Assembly (NCBI RefSeq): GCF_026000375.1
Contig: NZ_AP026708.1
Location: 374,501-438,500 of the forward strand
Length of the DNA: 64,000 nucleotides
Direction of reading: 5' to 3'
DNA from: Pseudodesulfovibrio portus
GTDB taxonomy: Bacteria; Desulfobacterota; Desulfovibrionia; Desulfovibrionales; Desulfovibrionaceae
The notes below the pieces were generated by a model that saw nothing but the letters and a program-made list of their open reading frames with translations, had not been told where the DNA came from and ran no database searches. This document shows, piece by piece, positions 27,838 through 37,589 of this stretch (position 1 is the stretch's first letter; every line of letters begins with the position of its first letter). A program made the position numbers and the translations under genes.

Positions 27838-29679
27838 ATGCGATTGAACAACTTGTTTTTTCACTTCTTTTTTATACTTGCGTCGATACTTTCAGCAGTC
27901 CCGTCGCAAGCGCAAATCAAGCCCTCAAACCTGCCCATGGAGGTCGTGATCGAAGGGTTTTCCGTGCCTTCCGGAACCCTGGGCGACGACTCGGCGGAAG
28001 CCGTGGTCGTGACCGTGACCCTGAACATGGAAAAGGACTGGTACACCTACACCAACGTCACCGGCGAACTGGGCAAACCCACCCGGCTCAAGGCGACTGC
28101 GGCGGACGGCGCGAGGCTGGCCGTCTTCTATCCCGAAGGCACGGACAAGCCCGACCCCTTTGAACCGGATACCATGACCAAGGCCTACAAGAGCGGCACG
28201 AGGCTGTTTGCGCTTGTCCCGCGCGGCACGGTCGAACCGTTCCCGGTGAACATGAGGCTGGACCTGCTGCTGTGCCATCCCACCAAGTGTGTCCCGGCCC
28301 GGCTGAAACTGACCTACAAGGGGACCGATACCCCGGCCTCCCTCCCCGACGCCTCGGCCCAGCCCTGGTGGGACACCTTCAGCTCCCTCGCCCGCGCGCA
28401 CCAGGCCGCAGCCGTAAAGCCGCCTTCAGCCGCCGCCACGGGGGAGATGCAGGCGGCCGTCATCGAATGGAAATTCGAGCCCACCTATCTCCAACCCGGC
28501 CTGGAGGTGCGCAGCCTGATCTCCGCCCTGCTCATGGGGCTGCTGGCCGGACTCATCCTGAACGTCATGCCGTGCGTGCTGCCCGTGGTCAGCCTCAAGC
28601 TCACGTCCCTGCTCGGTGCCGCCGACGGCAAGCACAAGAGCGACCAGTACCACGCCTTCCGCGAGCACAACGTCTTTTTCGTGCTCGGCGTGCTCACCTT
28701 CTTCCTCATCCTGGCCGTGGTCCTCGGAGCCACGGGCAAGGCCTGGGGCGCGCTCTTCCAGTACCGCTGGCTGGTACTCACCCTGGCCGGGATCATGGCC
28801 GCCCTGGGCGCATCCCTGTTCGGCCTGTTCCACCTGCCGGTCATCGACCTCAAGTTCGGCGCGAACCAGACCACCCCGCGCAGGCAGGCGTTCTTCACCG
28901 GCATGCTGACCACCCTGCTGGCCACACCGTGCTCCGGCCCGTTCCTGGGCGGCGTGCTCGGCTGGGCGCTCATCCAGGGGCCGCTGGTCATCGCCACGGT
29001 CTTCATTTCCATCGGCGTGGGCATGTCCTCGCCCTACCTGCTGCTCATCTTCAACCCGAAGCTGGCCCGCTTCCTGCCCAAGTCCGGGCCGTGGATCGAG
29101 TTTGTGGAAAAGGGCATCGGATTCTTCCTGCTTGGCACGGCCTTCTATCTCGTGTCCATCGCCTACGGCACCTGGACCCTGCGTTTCCTGGCCCCGCTGT
29201 GGGTGGTGCTGACCGGCGGCTGGCTCTGGTCCCGCACCAGTGCGACCGGCGCGTCCACCCGCTGGACGGTCCGGCTGGCGACGCTGGCCCTGCTGGCGGC
29301 ATCCGTCATGTGGACCACCCCTGCCCCGCTCCAGGAAAACCCGTGGGAGGATTTCGACCCCGTGACGCTCAACCAGGCCCTGGGCAAGGACACCCTGTTC
29401 CTGGATTTCACCGCCGACTGGTGCCCCACCTGCAAGGTGCTGGAGGCCACGGTCATGACCGATGAAAACGTGACCCGCTGGAAAAACGAGCACGCCATCC
29501 GCTTCATAAAGGTGGACATGACCGAACGCGACGCCGAGGCCGAAGCCCTGCTCCTGGCCCTTGGCAGCCGGTCCATCCCCACCGCAGCCCTGTTCACCAA
29601 AAGCGACCCCGGAAAGCCGCTTGTCCTGCGCGACCTGTACACGGTCAAGCAGGTTGAAAATATCCTGAATACGCCTTAG
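27838..29679 (+). CDS. DsbD/ScsB-type thiol:disulfide interchange protein
   Basis: The protein carries electrons from cytoplasmic thioredoxin across the inner membrane to periplasmic thiol proteins. In order: signal peptide (residues 1-24), an N-terminal DsbD-like periplasmic domain (~30-190), an eight-helix membrane core with the paired cysteines in NVMPCVLPV (~245) and LATPCSGPF (~364), and a C-terminal thioredoxin domain with WCPTC (cysteines near 529 and 532). All four redox cysteines of these two domains are present. The 613-residue length is normal. It has only a weak ribosome binding site. The next gene starts 24 bases downstream. Confidence 0.92.
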   Translation: MRLNNLFFHFFFILASILSAVPSQAQIKPSNLPMEVVIEGFSVPSGTLGDDSAEAVVVTVTLNMEKDWYTYTNVTGELGKPTRLKATAADGARLAVFYPEGTDKPDPFEPDTMTKAYKSGTRLFALVPRGTVEPFPVNMRLDLLLCHPTKCVPARLKLTYKGTDTPASLPDASAQPWWDTFSSLARAHQAAAVKPPSAAATGEMQAAVIEWKFEPTYLQPGLEVRSLISALLMGLLAGLILNVMPCVLPVVSLKLTSLLGAADGKHKSDQYHAFREHNVFFVLGVLTFFLILAVVLGATGKAWGALFQYRWLVLTLAGIMAALGASLFGLFHLPVIDLKFGANQTTPRRQAFFTGMLTTLLATPCSGPFLGGVLGWALIQGPLVIATVFISIGVGMSSPYLLLIFNPKLARFLPKSGPWIEFVEKGIGFFLLGTAFYLVSIAYGTWTLRFLAPLWVVLTGGWLWSRTSATGASTRWTVRLATLALLAASVMWTTPAPLQENPWEDFDPVTLNQALGKDTLFLDFTADWCPTCKVLEATVMTDENVTRWKNEHAIRFIKVDMTERDAEAEALLLALGSRSIPTAALFTKSDPGKPLVLRDLYTVKQVENILNTP

Positions 29680-29703
29680 GTAGACATCCAAAAAGGAGTC
29701 AAT

Positions 29704-30900
29704 ATGCTCAATTTCCAATATTTCATGCCCACCCGGATCGTCTTCGGTCCGGACACCCTGGACACCCTCGGTGACACTCCCCACCTGCCGCGCGGCAACA
29801 AGGCCATGATCGTCATCGGCAAGTCCGGGGCCATGGTCAAGAACGGCTACCTGTCCCGCGTCCAGTCCCTGCTGGCCAAACAGGACGTGCAGACCATCGT
29901 CTACGACAAGGTCGTGCCCAATCCCGAGTCCGATCAGGTGGACGAGGCCGCAGCCATCTGCCGCGAAAACGGCGTGAAGTTCGTGGTCGGGCTGGGCGGC
30001 GGCTCAACCATCGACTCGGCCAAATCCATCGCCACCATGGCCACCAACCCCGGCAAGTACTGGGACTACATGCAGTCCGGCACCGGCGGCGGGCAGACTC
30101 CCGCCAACGACGCCCTGCCCATCGTGGCCATCCCCACCACAGCCGGGACCGGCACCGAGGCCGACCCGTGGACCGTGATCACCAAATCCGGCACTGACGC
30201 GCGGGAAAAGGTCGGCTGGGGCAATGACGCCACCTTCCCGGCCCTGTCCATCGTGGACCCCAAGCTGATGCTCTCCGTTCCGCCCAGGCAGACCGCCTAC
30301 ACGGGCATGGACGCCTTCTTCCACGCCACCGAGGCGTATCTGGCAACCTGCCGCCAGCCCGCCAGCGACATGCTCGCCCTGGAGGCCGTCCACCTCATCG
30401 CCCACACCCTGCCCCAGGCCGTGGCAGAGCCCGACAACCTCGAAGCGCGCACCATCATGGCCTGGGCCTGCACCGCAGCCGGGTTGTGCGAATCCTATTC
30501 CTCCTGCATCTCCCATCACTCCCTGGAACACGCCCTGTCCGCCTTCCATCCCCATCTGCCCCACGGCGCGGGGCTGGTGCTCATCTCCAAGGCGTACTTC
30601 GGCTTCCTGGCCGCCCACGGCGAAGAGCGCCTCGGCGACCTCGCGCTGGCCATGGGCGACACCCTGGAGGAAAACCTGGAAGAGGAAGTTTCCGGCGTGG
30701 CCTTCCTGGACGCCCTGGACAATCTGATCACCGGCGTCGGCCTGGCCGACGAAAAGCTGTCCGACTACGGCGTGACGCGCGAGGAGATTCCGGCCCTGGC
30801 CGAAAACGCCCTGACCGTCATGGGCGCCCTGTTCGACATCACCCCGGTCCAGATGTCCATCGAGGACGTCATCGCCATCTACGAGGCCGCATACTCCTAG
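29704..30900 (+). CDS. Iron-containing alcohol dehydrogenase
   Basis: This 398-residue NAD(P)-dependent group III alcohol dehydrogenase has the cofactor loop GLGGGSTIDSAKSIA, the TAGTGTEA motif and the metal ligands in GMDAFFHATEAY (Asp, His) and SHHSLEHALSAFHPHLPHG (His, His). The natural alcohol or aldehyde cannot be told from sequence; in sulfate reducers such enzymes oxidise ethanol or reduce aldehydes. AAGGAG precedes the start. The gene may be co-transcribed with the DsbD-type gene and ends at a strong terminator. Confidence 0.93.
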   Translation: MLNFQYFMPTRIVFGPDTLDTLGDTPHLPRGNKAMIVIGKSGAMVKNGYLSRVQSLLAKQDVQTIVYDKVVPNPESDQVDEAAAICRENGVKFVVGLGGGSTIDSAKSIATMATNPGKYWDYMQSGTGGGQTPANDALPIVAIPTTAGTGTEADPWTVITKSGTDAREKVGWGNDATFPALSIVDPKLMLSVPPRQTAYTGMDAFFHATEAYLATCRQPASDMLALEAVHLIAHTLPQAVAEPDNLEARTIMAWACTAAGLCESYSSCISHHSLEHALSAFHPHLPHGAGLVLISKAYFGFLAAHGEERLGDLALAMGDTLEENLEEEVSGVAFLDALDNLITGVGLADEKLSDYGVTREEIPALAENALTVMGALFDITPVQMSIEDVIAIYEAAYS

Positions 30901-30920
30901 TCCCGAACCGTCCGAAACCG

Positions 30921-30952
30921 AAAAAAAGGCTCCCCTCGGGGAGCCTTTTTTT
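30921..30952. terminator. Bidirectional terminator between Fe-ADH and M24 peptidase genes
   Basis: A perfect inverted repeat has A7 on one side and T7 on the other of a GC-rich stem (30921-30935 with 30938-30952). It can serve both convergent genes. Confidence 0.92.
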
Positions 30953-30978
30953 CATGCCAAATGCCCGGTCGGGAATCT

Positions 30979-32202
30979 CTATTCCACCGGCACCATGTCG
31001 TACTTGTCGCCGGAGATGCACCGGCAACCGTCAGCGGTGATCTCAAAGGTGTTCTCCACGCCCACCATGGCCACGCCCCGGATGGACTGCTTGGGCTCGA
31101 AGGCCATGACCATGCCCTGCTCCAGCGGTTGCGTGAACCCCTTGGCAATGGGCGGGAACTCGTCGATGGTCAGGCCGATGCCGTGGCCCACGAACGGGAC
31201 CCGGTTCTCGTCGAGCCCCATGAATCCTTCGGCAAAGCCCTGCTTCCGCGCCTCCTCGACGCAGTGGACATACAACTCTTCGGGCGTGACGCCGGGCTTT
31301 GCCGTGGCGCACATCCAGTCCTGCAGACTGATGCAGAAGTCGTGCGCCCTGCGGATCTCGTCGGTCTTGGCAGACTCCGGCCCCGCAAAATAACCCTGCG
31401 TCTTGTCCGTATGATAGCCCTCGATCTGAAACCCGATGTCGAGCATGAGCGGTTCGCCCGGTTGCCAGACCTTGTTCTCATTGCCCATGAAGGCCGAGGC
31501 GGGGTGCTCGCCGCGCAGGCCGAGCGGCCCGTTGAAACCGCTGGGGTAGTTGCCTGAATCACCTGCGGCCACGTGCCCCAGGAAGCATTCCTCACCGTGG
31601 GCCTGCATGCGCAGGATGCCCATGTGCCCCTCCTCGAAAAACGTTTGCCAGGCCAGATGCGAAATCTCGCGCTCGTTCATTCCCGGCTTGATGCGGGTAG
31701 GCAGGACATCATACAGGCAGCGGTGGTGCTTGGCCCCGCATCGGCGCAGGATGTCCAGCTCGTATTCCGACTTGACCATCTTGGCGAGCGCCACGGCGTG
31801 ATCGCCGGGAACGATTGTGTGCTCCTTGAGCTTGGCGGCCAGCATGTTCCCCAGCTGCCAGGTCAGCCCGGACATGACTGCGGCGATGGTCGGCGTAAAC
31901 GGGCTGCCGGCGTCGGCGCACAGCCCGGCCAACTCCAAATAGGACTTGAAGGGATGAATGTGCTCGATCCCCGCTTCCAGCCGCGCCCTGTTGACGCCCT
32001 TGCGGATGAGCAGCACGGGCCGGCCGGACACGGGCAGCCAGAGCACGCCCTGGCCGTAGGTGCCGGTCAGGTAGTAGATGTTCAACCGGGAAAACACGAG
32101 GATGCCGCCCGCTTCCGGGGCCACGGTTTGCAGATGGGCGCGCACGCTGTCCCGGCGGCGCACGAGTTCTTGGTCGGGGATACGGGAAGTGGCTTCGAAC
32201 AT
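30979..32202 (-). CDS. M24-family metallopeptidase (Xaa-Pro aminopeptidase-like)
   Basis: This 407-residue protein has an N-terminal creatinase-type domain (~1-150) and a C-terminal pita-bread domain with the five metal ligands: Asp in MLDIGFQIEGYHTDKT (two Asp), His in GHGIGL, and two Glu in AFEPKQ and GVENTFEI. It probably removes N-terminal residues before proline or acts as a related dipeptidase; the specificity is open. ATG 32202 follows AAAGGAG. It is divergent from the CoA-binding gene across 70 bases. Confidence 0.88.
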   Translation of the reverse strand: MFEATSRIPDQELVRRRDSVRAHLQTVAPEAGGILVFSRLNIYYLTGTYGQGVLWLPVSGRPVLLIRKGVNRARLEAGIEHIHPFKSYLELAGLCADAGSPFTPTIAAVMSGLTWQLGNMLAAKLKEHTIVPGDHAVALAKMVKSEYELDILRRCGAKHHRCLYDVLPTRIKPGMNEREISHLAWQTFFEEGHMGILRMQAHGEECFLGHVAAGDSGNYPSGFNGPLGLRGEHPASAFMGNENKVWQPGEPLMLDIGFQIEGYHTDKTQGYFAGPESAKTDEIRRAHDFCISLQDWMCATAKPGVTPEELYVHCVEEARKQGFAEGFMGLDENRVPFVGHGIGLTIDEFPPIAKGFTQPLEQGMVMAFEPKQSIRGVAMVGVENTFEITADGCRCISGDKYDMVPVE

Positions 32203-32272
32203 GGAGGCTCCTTTCGCTGGGCAATCGGGAATGTTTGCTGTACAAAGGCGTTCCAATGCGAGGAACGAGAAA

Positions 32273-32692
32273 ATGCTGATCGATCTGAAAGAGCTAGCCC
32301 CGCTGCTGCGCGAGGTCAAGACCATAGCCGTCATCGGTGCCGTGGACAAACCGGGACGCCCGGTGGACACCGTGGGCCGGGCCCTCATGGACATGGGCTT
32401 TGAAGTCATACCCGTCCACCCCAAGCGCACGGACGTCTGGGGATTGACCACCTACCCTTCCGTGACCGACATCCCGGTTCCCGTGGACCTGGTGGACGTA
32501 TTCCGCGCACCGCAATTCTGCGCCGCCCACGCCCGTGAAGTCCTGGACATGGCCCCCCTGCCCAAGATCTTCTGGATGCAGCAGGGCATCACCAGCCCCG
32601 AGGCACGAGATATCCTGGCCGACTCGGGCATCACCTTGGTCGAGGACAGATGCACCAAAATAGAATTTCGGGCCATGGGGATTCATCGATGA
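32273..32692 (+). CDS. CoA-binding domain protein (YccU-like)
   Basis: This 139-residue single-domain protein matches the CoA_binding Rossmann family: VKTIAVIGAVDKPGRP at the N-terminus, VIPVHPKRTDVWG, and FWMQQGITSPEA. Family members bind CoA or an acyl-CoA but most have no known reaction. ATG 32273 is preferred, with AGGAACG upstream and the conserved start just after it. The stop overlaps the next start as ATGA, so it forms an operon with the YkgJ and J-domain genes. Confidence 0.85.
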   Translation: MLIDLKELAPLLREVKTIAVIGAVDKPGRPVDTVGRALMDMGFEVIPVHPKRTDVWGLTTYPSVTDIPVPVDLVDVFRAPQFCAAHAREVLDMAPLPKIFWMQQGITSPEARDILADSGITLVEDRCTKIEFRAMGIHR

Positions 32693-33126
32693 CCGAGACA
32701 GCCTTCGAATGCCGCATGTGCGGCCACTGCTGCCAGGGTGAAGGCGGCATCGTCATGACCGCCAAGGACAGGAAACGCCTGGCCGGGTTCCTGAACATCA
32801 GCGAAGAGGAACTGGTCGCGAAATACGCCCACACGCGCGGCGGCAAGATCCACCTCAACGTGGGCGACGACCTGTTCTGCATTTTCTACAAGGAAGGCTG
32901 CGGCGTCCACCCCGGCCGTCCCGACGTGTGCCGCGCCTGGCCCTATTTCCGGGGCAACCTCGTGGACGAGACGAGTTGGGAGATGATCCAGGACTACTGT
33001 CCGGGCGTCAATCCGGAAGCCGGACACGCCGAGTTCGTGCGCCAGGGCCGGGAGTATTTGCACAAGGAAGACCTTTTGCGCTATGATCCCGAAACTTCTC
33101 CCAATGCACTGATTTCGGACGAATAG
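32689..33126 (+). CDS. YkgJ-family cysteine cluster protein
   Basis: This 145-residue protein has the N-terminal C-x2-C-x2-CC cluster (CRMCGHCC) and further cysteines in [18 protein letters not shown] and DYC, the pattern of the YkgJ/UPF0153 family, thought to bind zinc or an Fe-S cluster. The function is unknown. Its ATG overlaps the stop of the CoA-binding gene, and the J-domain gene follows after seven bases. Confidence 0.85.
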   Translation: MTETAFECRMCGHCCQGEGGIVMTAKDRKRLAGFLNISEEELVAKYAHTRGGKIHLNVGDDLFCIFYKEGCGVHPGRPDVCRAWPYFRGNLVDETSWEMIQDYCPGVNPEAGHAEFVRQGREYLHKEDLLRYDPETSPNALISDE

Positions 33127-33133
33127 GGACGCC

Positions 33134-33898
33134 ATGCATCTCCAGGAATGCCTCACCATACTCAAACTCGGCAAAGGTGCTTCCCTGGACGACGTCAAAT
33201 CCGCCTTCCGCAAACTCGCCTTCAAATACCACCCCGATCTGAACGACACCCCGGATGCGGGTGAAAAATTCCGCGAGATAAACGAGGCCTACGTCACGGC
33301 CAAGGGGTTGCTCGAGGCGGAAAATGGACGGCGCCCGACCGACGAACCCGAACCGGAAGAACCCAAGACCAGCCGCCGCGAAGGCGCCCGCGCCTATGCC
33401 CGGCAGCAGAAGAGCGAACCGGGCAAGCCCAAACGTGCGCGCTCCAGCCGGGCCAAGAACCAGAAATACTACTACAAGGAAGAGGAAGTCCTCAATTCCA
33501 TCCTAAGCGACCCGTTCGCCAAGAAAGTCTTCGAAGACATATACAGCCAGATCCGCAAGAAGCAGCCCGGCTACAAGGGACCGCTGGAGCTGAAGAAACG
33601 CAACCTCAACCTGAGTTGGGGCGACAAGACCTTCAGCTTCGACTTCACCGGGGGCATCAAGGGGTGGCTCAAGAGCCAGATGGACTATGAACAGACCGTC
33701 CACTTCCCCTCCCGCCACCTCATGCCCGGACGCAAGGTCCGCATCACCGTGGAGCAGAAATTCTCGGGCAGCCCCAAAACCATCGAGGTCACCCTGCCGC
33801 CCGACTTCGTGGTGGGACGTCCCATCCGACTGAAGGGCCTTGGCCGCAAACTCGGCCCCTTCACCGGCGACCTGCTCCTGCGCGTCCTCGGCAAGTAG
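33134..33898 (+). CDS. J-domain co-chaperone without zinc finger
   Basis: This 254-residue protein starts with a J-domain (residues ~1-65) carrying the HPD motif (FKYHPDLND), which stimulates DnaK. A charged linker rich in Lys/Arg/Glu (~70-115) follows, and the last ~75 residues resemble a DnaJ C-terminal substrate-binding domain ([26 protein letters not shown]). The cysteine-rich zinc finger of true DnaJ is absent, so this is a specialised type II-like co-chaperone. A canonical dnaJ is present at 36457. It is the third gene of the CoA-binding/YkgJ operon. Confidence 0.82.
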   Translation: MHLQECLTILKLGKGASLDDVKSAFRKLAFKYHPDLNDTPDAGEKFREINEAYVTAKGLLEAENGRRPTDEPEPEEPKTSRREGARAYARQQKSEPGKPKRARSSRAKNQKYYYKEEEVLNSILSDPFAKKVFEDIYSQIRKKQPGYKGPLELKKRNLNLSWGDKTFSFDFTGGIKGWLKSQMDYEQTVHFPSRHLMPGRKVRITVEQKFSGSPKTIEVTLPPDFVVGRPIRLKGLGRKLGPFTGDLLLRVLGK

Positions 33899-34014
33899 CC
33901 GCCGCTTCGCCCCGCCTCCGACTGCCATTTTCGGCAAATGCCATCAAGGCGTTATACATTTTCAGCAAGTGTAAAAAAGCCCTTGTTTTCCACCGTTTTT
34001 TTTACTAGTCGCTG

Positions 34015-34020
34015 TATAAT
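34015..34020 (+). promoter_or_regulatory. -10 box of a candidate hisH promoter
   Basis: A perfect TATAAT lies 24 bases before the hisH ATG, in a locally AT-rich stretch. No good -35 box is seen 17 bases upstream. Confidence 0.4.
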
Positions 34021-34043
34021 AACGAGATACATCGGAGGGACGG

Positions 34044-34685
34044 ATGCTCGCCATATTCGACTACAAGGCGGGGAACCAGACCAGCGTGCACAGAGCGCTG
34101 GAGCATCTGGGAATCCCCAACAAGATTACCAATGATCCCGTAGAACTGGATGGTGCATCGGGCATCATCTTTCCGGGCGTTGGTGCTGCAGGGCAAGCCA
34201 TGGATGAATTGCAGTCCGGCGGTCTGGACGAGGTCATAAAGGGCCTCATCTGGCAGAAAAAGCCGGTGCTCGGCATCTGTGTCGGCTGCCAGATCCTCCT
34301 GGACTACTCCGAGGAGAACGACACCAAGGCCTTGGAAGTCATCCCCGGTGAATGTCGGCTCTTCAACCCGTCCTGGGTGGATTACGAGAACATCCCCATT
34401 CGCGTGCCCCACATGGGCTGGAACCAGGTCGAACTGGTCAAGGAGTGCGAATTGTTCGACGGCATAGAGCCCGACGCGGACTTCTATTTCGTGCACAGTT
34501 ACTTTCCCCACCCCAAGGAAGAATTCATCATCGGAACGACCCGCTACGGCATCGACTTCTGCTCCGTCCACGGTCGCAAGGGATTGTGGGCCGTCCAGTT
34601 CCACCCCGAAAAATCCGGTCGCCCCGGCCTGAAGATGCTCCAGAACTTCCACAAATTCTGTCAGGAGACCGCCGATGCTAAGTAA
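34044..34685 (+). CDS. hisH: Imidazole glycerol phosphate synthase, glutaminase subunit HisH
   Basis: HisH releases ammonia from glutamine and channels it to HisF in histidine and AICAR synthesis. The class I glutaminase nucleophile is Cys79 in GICVGCQ, and the His-Glu pair is in VQFHPEKSG. The N-terminus (FDYKAGN) and the 213-residue length fit. CATCGGAGGG precedes the ATG. It overlaps hisF by 11 bases, supporting a stoichiometric pair. Confidence 0.93.
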   Translation: MLAIFDYKAGNQTSVHRALEHLGIPNKITNDPVELDGASGIIFPGVGAAGQAMDELQSGGLDEVIKGLIWQKKPVLGICVGCQILLDYSEENDTKALEVIPGECRLFNPSWVDYENIPIRVPHMGWNQVELVKECELFDGIEPDADFYFVHSYFPHPKEEFIIGTTRYGIDFCSVHGRKGLWAVQFHPEKSGRPGLKMLQNFHKFCQETADAK

Positions 34686-35454
34686 ACGAGTCATCCCCTG
34701 CCTCGACGTGCGCAACGGACGGCTGACCAAGGGCATCAAGTTCGAGGGCAACGTGGACATAGGCGACCCGGTGGAGACGGCCAGGCGCTACTACGAGGAA
34801 GGCGCGGACGAAATCGTCTTCTACGACATCACCGCCTCCCATGAGGCCCGAGGCATCTTCCTGGACGTGGTGGAAAAGGTCGCCTCCGAAATATTCATTC
34901 CCTTTTCCGTTGGCGGAGGCATCAACTCCGTGGACGACATGCGCGACGTGCTCGTTGCCGGGGCCGAAAAGGTCTCGGTCAACTCCGGAGCGGTCAAGAA
35001 CCCCGACATCATCAGCGAAGGTGCGGAACGGTTCGGCTCCCAGTGCGTGGTGCTCGGCATGGACGTCAAACGGGTCAAAAAATCCGAGGACATCCCTTCG
35101 GGCTTCGAAATCGTCATCCACGGCGGACGCAAATACATGGGACTGGACGCCATCGAGTGGGCCAAGACCGGCGAAGCGCTCGGCGCAGGCGAAATCTGCC
35201 TCAACTCCATCGACGCCGACGGCGTCAAGACCGGCTACGACCTGGAACTGACCCGACTGGTGGCCGAAGCCGTGACCATCCCGGTCATCGCATCGGGCGG
35301 CGCAGGCAATCCCCAACACATGGTGGACGCCGTCACCGAAGGTAGGGCCTCCGCAGCGCTCATCGCCTCCATCGTCCACTACGGGGAATACACCATCCCG
35401 GAAATCAAGAAGTACATGGCCGAACAAGGCGTGCAGATAAGAACCGTCTGGTAA
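34675..35454 (+). CDS. hisF: Imidazole glycerol phosphate synthase, cyclase subunit HisF
   Basis: HisF uses ammonia from HisH to convert PRFAR to imidazole glycerol phosphate and AICAR. The 259-residue beta/alpha barrel has the catalytic aspartates in IPCLDVRNG and LGMDVKRV and the phosphate-binding loops [11 protein letters not shown] and [11 protein letters not shown]. It overlaps hisH and ends just before a strong bidirectional terminator. No other his genes are in the window. Confidence 0.95.
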   Translation: MLSKRVIPCLDVRNGRLTKGIKFEGNVDIGDPVETARRYYEEGADEIVFYDITASHEARGIFLDVVEKVASEIFIPFSVGGGINSVDDMRDVLVAGAEKVSVNSGAVKNPDIISEGAERFGSQCVVLGMDVKRVKKSEDIPSGFEIVIHGGRKYMGLDAIEWAKTGEALGAGEICLNSIDADGVKTGYDLELTRLVAEAVTIPVIASGGAGNPQHMVDAVTEGRASAALIASIVHYGEYTIPEIKKYMAEQGVQIRTVW

Positions 35455-35463
35455 ACGCAAGCA

Positions 35464-35511
35464 GTCGATAATAAAAAGGGGAGGCTCGTTTGAGCCTCCC
35501 CTTTTTATTAT
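35464..35511. terminator. Bidirectional terminator between hisF and the 49-residue peptide gene
   Basis: A perfect 22-bp inverted repeat (35464-35485 with 35490-35511, loop GTTT) has a GC-rich core and A5/T5 arms, so it terminates in both directions. Confidence 0.93.
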
Positions 35512-35543
35512 CGGATGAAATCCTTACCGAAAACAGCGTCTGC

Positions 35544-35693
35544 CTAGCCGTCCGTGGTCGTGAAACCAGACACCCCGGCAGTCTTGGCGCTGCTGCCTGC
35601 ATCGGCCCCCGGACCGCTCAAGGTCATGCCGACGACCACGGCAAGAGCGATAACCATAATGCAGGAAATCACGACAGTCTTAAAACGTCTCAT
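35544..35693 (-). CDS. Small membrane or secreted peptide, 49 residues
   Basis: On the minus strand ATG at 35693 opens a 49-codon frame that ends with TAG at 35544. GGAGATAAAG stands in front of the ATG. The peptide starts MRRFK, has a hydrophobic stretch (residues ~7-24) and then a Gly/Ala/Ser/Thr-rich polar tail ending FTTTDG. It reads as a signal peptide or single membrane anchor with a short exported tail. The gene stands alone: 33 bases after its stop is the bidirectional terminator, and an AT-rich promoter-like region lies upstream. I do not recognise the family. Confidence 0.6.
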   Translation of the reverse strand: MRRFKTVVISCIMVIALAVVVGMTLSGPGADAGSSAKTAGVSGFTTTDG

Positions 35694-35904
35694 TACTTTA
35701 TCTCCATTGATATCGTTTTCATGTTCACACAGGCCGGCGCTCGCCAGCCAGAATTCATATTTATCACAAGAAATGCTTAGTGCAAGACATTATTTCAACA
35801 ACAAAATACTGGAATAATTCAACTTTAATATTATTTTCATATTTTGACTGATTGAACAATCAACACTTGCCCGTCTGGACCGGCAGAAAAGACGGCCACA
35901 ACAC

Positions 35905-35955
35905 GCAGCAAGGGGAGAGGGAATCGTTTACACGGTTTCCCTCTCCCCTTGCTGC
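35905..35955. repeat. 19-bp perfect inverted repeat downstream of moaC
   Basis: GC-rich arms at 35905-35923 and 35937-35955 are exact reverse complements around a 13-base loop. It lies 18 bases past the moaC stop but has no T-run on either side, so it is an atypical terminator, an mRNA 3' stabiliser or a remnant repeat element. Confidence 0.7.
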
Positions 35956-35973
35956 AGCTGTAGGAGGCCGAAT

Positions 35974-36453
35974 CTACTCGGCGCGGAACGTGCCGGACTT
36001 GCCGCCGGACTTGTAGACCAGTCGACAGTGGTCGATGACGATATCCTTCTGCACGGCCTTGCACATATCGTAAATGGTGGCAGCGGCAGTCTGAACGCCT
36101 ATGAGGGCCTCCATCTCCACGCCGGTCTTGTAGGTGGTGCGGACCTCGCATTCGACTTCGATGGTCGAATCGGCTTCGTTCACGGAAAAACGAATCTCAA
36201 CAAGGGAAATGGGCAGCGGATGGCACATGGGAATGAGGTCGGCGCACCGCTTGGCAGCCTGGATGCCCGCAATCTTGGCCGTGGTCAGGACGTCCCCCTT
36301 GGGCAGGGCGTTCTCCATGAGCAGAGCCAGTGTCTTCGGGGCCAGACGAACGAGACATCGGACAATGGCCGTGCGCTTCGTGTCGTTCTTGCCGGACACG
36401 TCCACCATGCGGGCGTTGCCGTCGTCATCCATGTGAGAAAAACCGTCAGCCAC
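35974..36453 (-). CDS. moaC: Cyclic pyranopterin monophosphate synthase MoaC
   Basis: MoaC, with MoaA, makes cyclic pyranopterin monophosphate for molybdenum cofactor. The 159-residue protein has the conserved MCHPLPIS (His) block, the [18 protein letters not shown] segment and KSGGKSGTF near the end. The start is GTG at 36453 with GGGAGAG upstream; an internal ATG seven codons on is less likely. It is the last gene of the DUF4340-rpoZ-dnaJ-moaC operon, three bases after dnaJ. Confidence 0.93.
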   Translation of the reverse strand: MADGFSHMDDDGNARMVDVSGKNDTKRTAIVRCLVRLAPKTLALLMENALPKGDVLTTAKIAGIQAAKRCADLIPMCHPLPISLVEIRFSVNEADSTIEVECEVRTTYKTGVEMEALIGVQTAAATIYDMCKAVQKDIVIDHCRLVYKSGGKSGTFRAE

Positions 36454-36456
36454 GGG

Positions 36457-37581
36457 TCACTCTCCCATCACCTTGTCCTTGGCCTTCTTGAAGAAGTCCT
36501 TGGCCTTGTTCTTGAACTTGCCCGCCTCTTCCTGCTCGATCTCGGAGAACTCCGTGAGGAGCTCCTTCTGACGATCGGTCAGCCGGGTGGGCGTCTTGAC
36601 CTTGATCTCGATCAGGAGATCGCCGTGATGGGAACTGCCCAGGTGGGGCAGTCCCAGTTCGCGCAGGCGAAAAACCTCGCCGGACTGGGTCCCTGCCGGG
36701 ATATCCAGATTGACCGGATCATCCAGGGTGGGGACTTCCAGCCGATGGCCGATTGCGGCCTCGACCATGGATATCTCCCGGCTGATGATCAGGTTCTGCC
36801 CCTGGCGTTCGAAGACATCGTCCGGGGCCACGCGGATGACCACGTAGAGATCGCCCGGAGGACCGCCGTTGATGCCGGCTTCGCCCTCGCCGCGCAACCG
36901 CAGGCGGGAATTGTTGTCCACACCCGCCGGAATGCGGACGCTGAGGTCCTTGTCCTTGATGACCGAACCGCGCCCCAGACACTCGTCGCAGGGGTCGGTG
37001 ATCAACGTGCCCGCTCCCCGGCACTGGGGACAGGTCACGGAAATACGGAAAAATCCCTGCGCCTGCTGAATGGTGCCGGCCCCGCCGCAGTGCGGGCAGG
37101 TCTGGGGCTGGGTACCGGGCGCGGCACCGGTGCCGCTGCATGTGTCGCAGGCCACTTCGACGGGAATCTGGATGGAAACCTCGGCGCCCTTGGCCGCCTC
37201 GCGAAAGGATATCTCAAGATTGTACCTGAGATCGGAACCCGCCCGGGGACGGTTCCCGCCGCGACCGCCCGCGGAAAAACCGAAGACCTCGCCGAAAATG
37301 TCGCTGAAGGCGCCGAAAATGTCCTCGTTGCTGGAAAAACCGGAGAAACCGTTGCCGCCCATGCCTTCATGGCCGAAGCGGTCGTAGGTCTGCCGTTTCT
37401 CGTCGTTGCCGAGGACTTCGTAGGCCTCGGCGGCCTCCTTGAACTTGGACTCGGCGTCCGGATCATCCTGGTTCCGGTCCGGATGAAACTTGAAGGCCAT
37501 TTTGCGGTACGCCGACTTGATCTCATCCTGGGATGCGGACCTGTCCACTCCCAGAATCTCGTAATAATCGCGTTTGGACAT
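36457..37581 (-). CDS. dnaJ: Chaperone protein DnaJ
   Basis: DnaJ delivers unfolded clients to DnaK. The 374-residue protein has the J-domain with HPD (FKFHPDRN), the Gly/Phe-rich region ([20 protein letters not shown]), four zinc-finger repeats ([32 protein letters not shown]) and the two C-terminal beta domains. All parts of a type I DnaJ are intact. It lies eight bases after rpoZ and three before moaC. No dnaK or grpE is in the window. Confidence 0.97.
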   Translation of the reverse strand: MSKRDYYEILGVDRSASQDEIKSAYRKMAFKFHPDRNQDDPDAESKFKEAAEAYEVLGNDEKRQTYDRFGHEGMGGNGFSGFSSNEDIFGAFSDIFGEVFGFSAGGRGGNRPRAGSDLRYNLEISFREAAKGAEVSIQIPVEVACDTCSGTGAAPGTQPQTCPHCGGAGTIQQAQGFFRISVTCPQCRGAGTLITDPCDECLGRGSVIKDKDLSVRIPAGVDNNSRLRLRGEGEAGINGGPPGDLYVVIRVAPDDVFERQGQNLIISREISMVEAAIGHRLEVPTLDDPVNLDIPAGTQSGEVFRLRELGLPHLGSSHHGDLLIEIKVKTPTRLTDRQKELLTEFSEIEQEEAGKFKNKAKDFFKKAKDKVMGE

Positions 37582-37589
37582 GGGGCGTA

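Noticed and set aside
35694-35904. A small RNA gene in the AT-rich gap before the 49-residue peptide gene
   Set aside because: No promoter-terminator pair frames it, and the AT-richness is explained by the promoter of the peptide gene.
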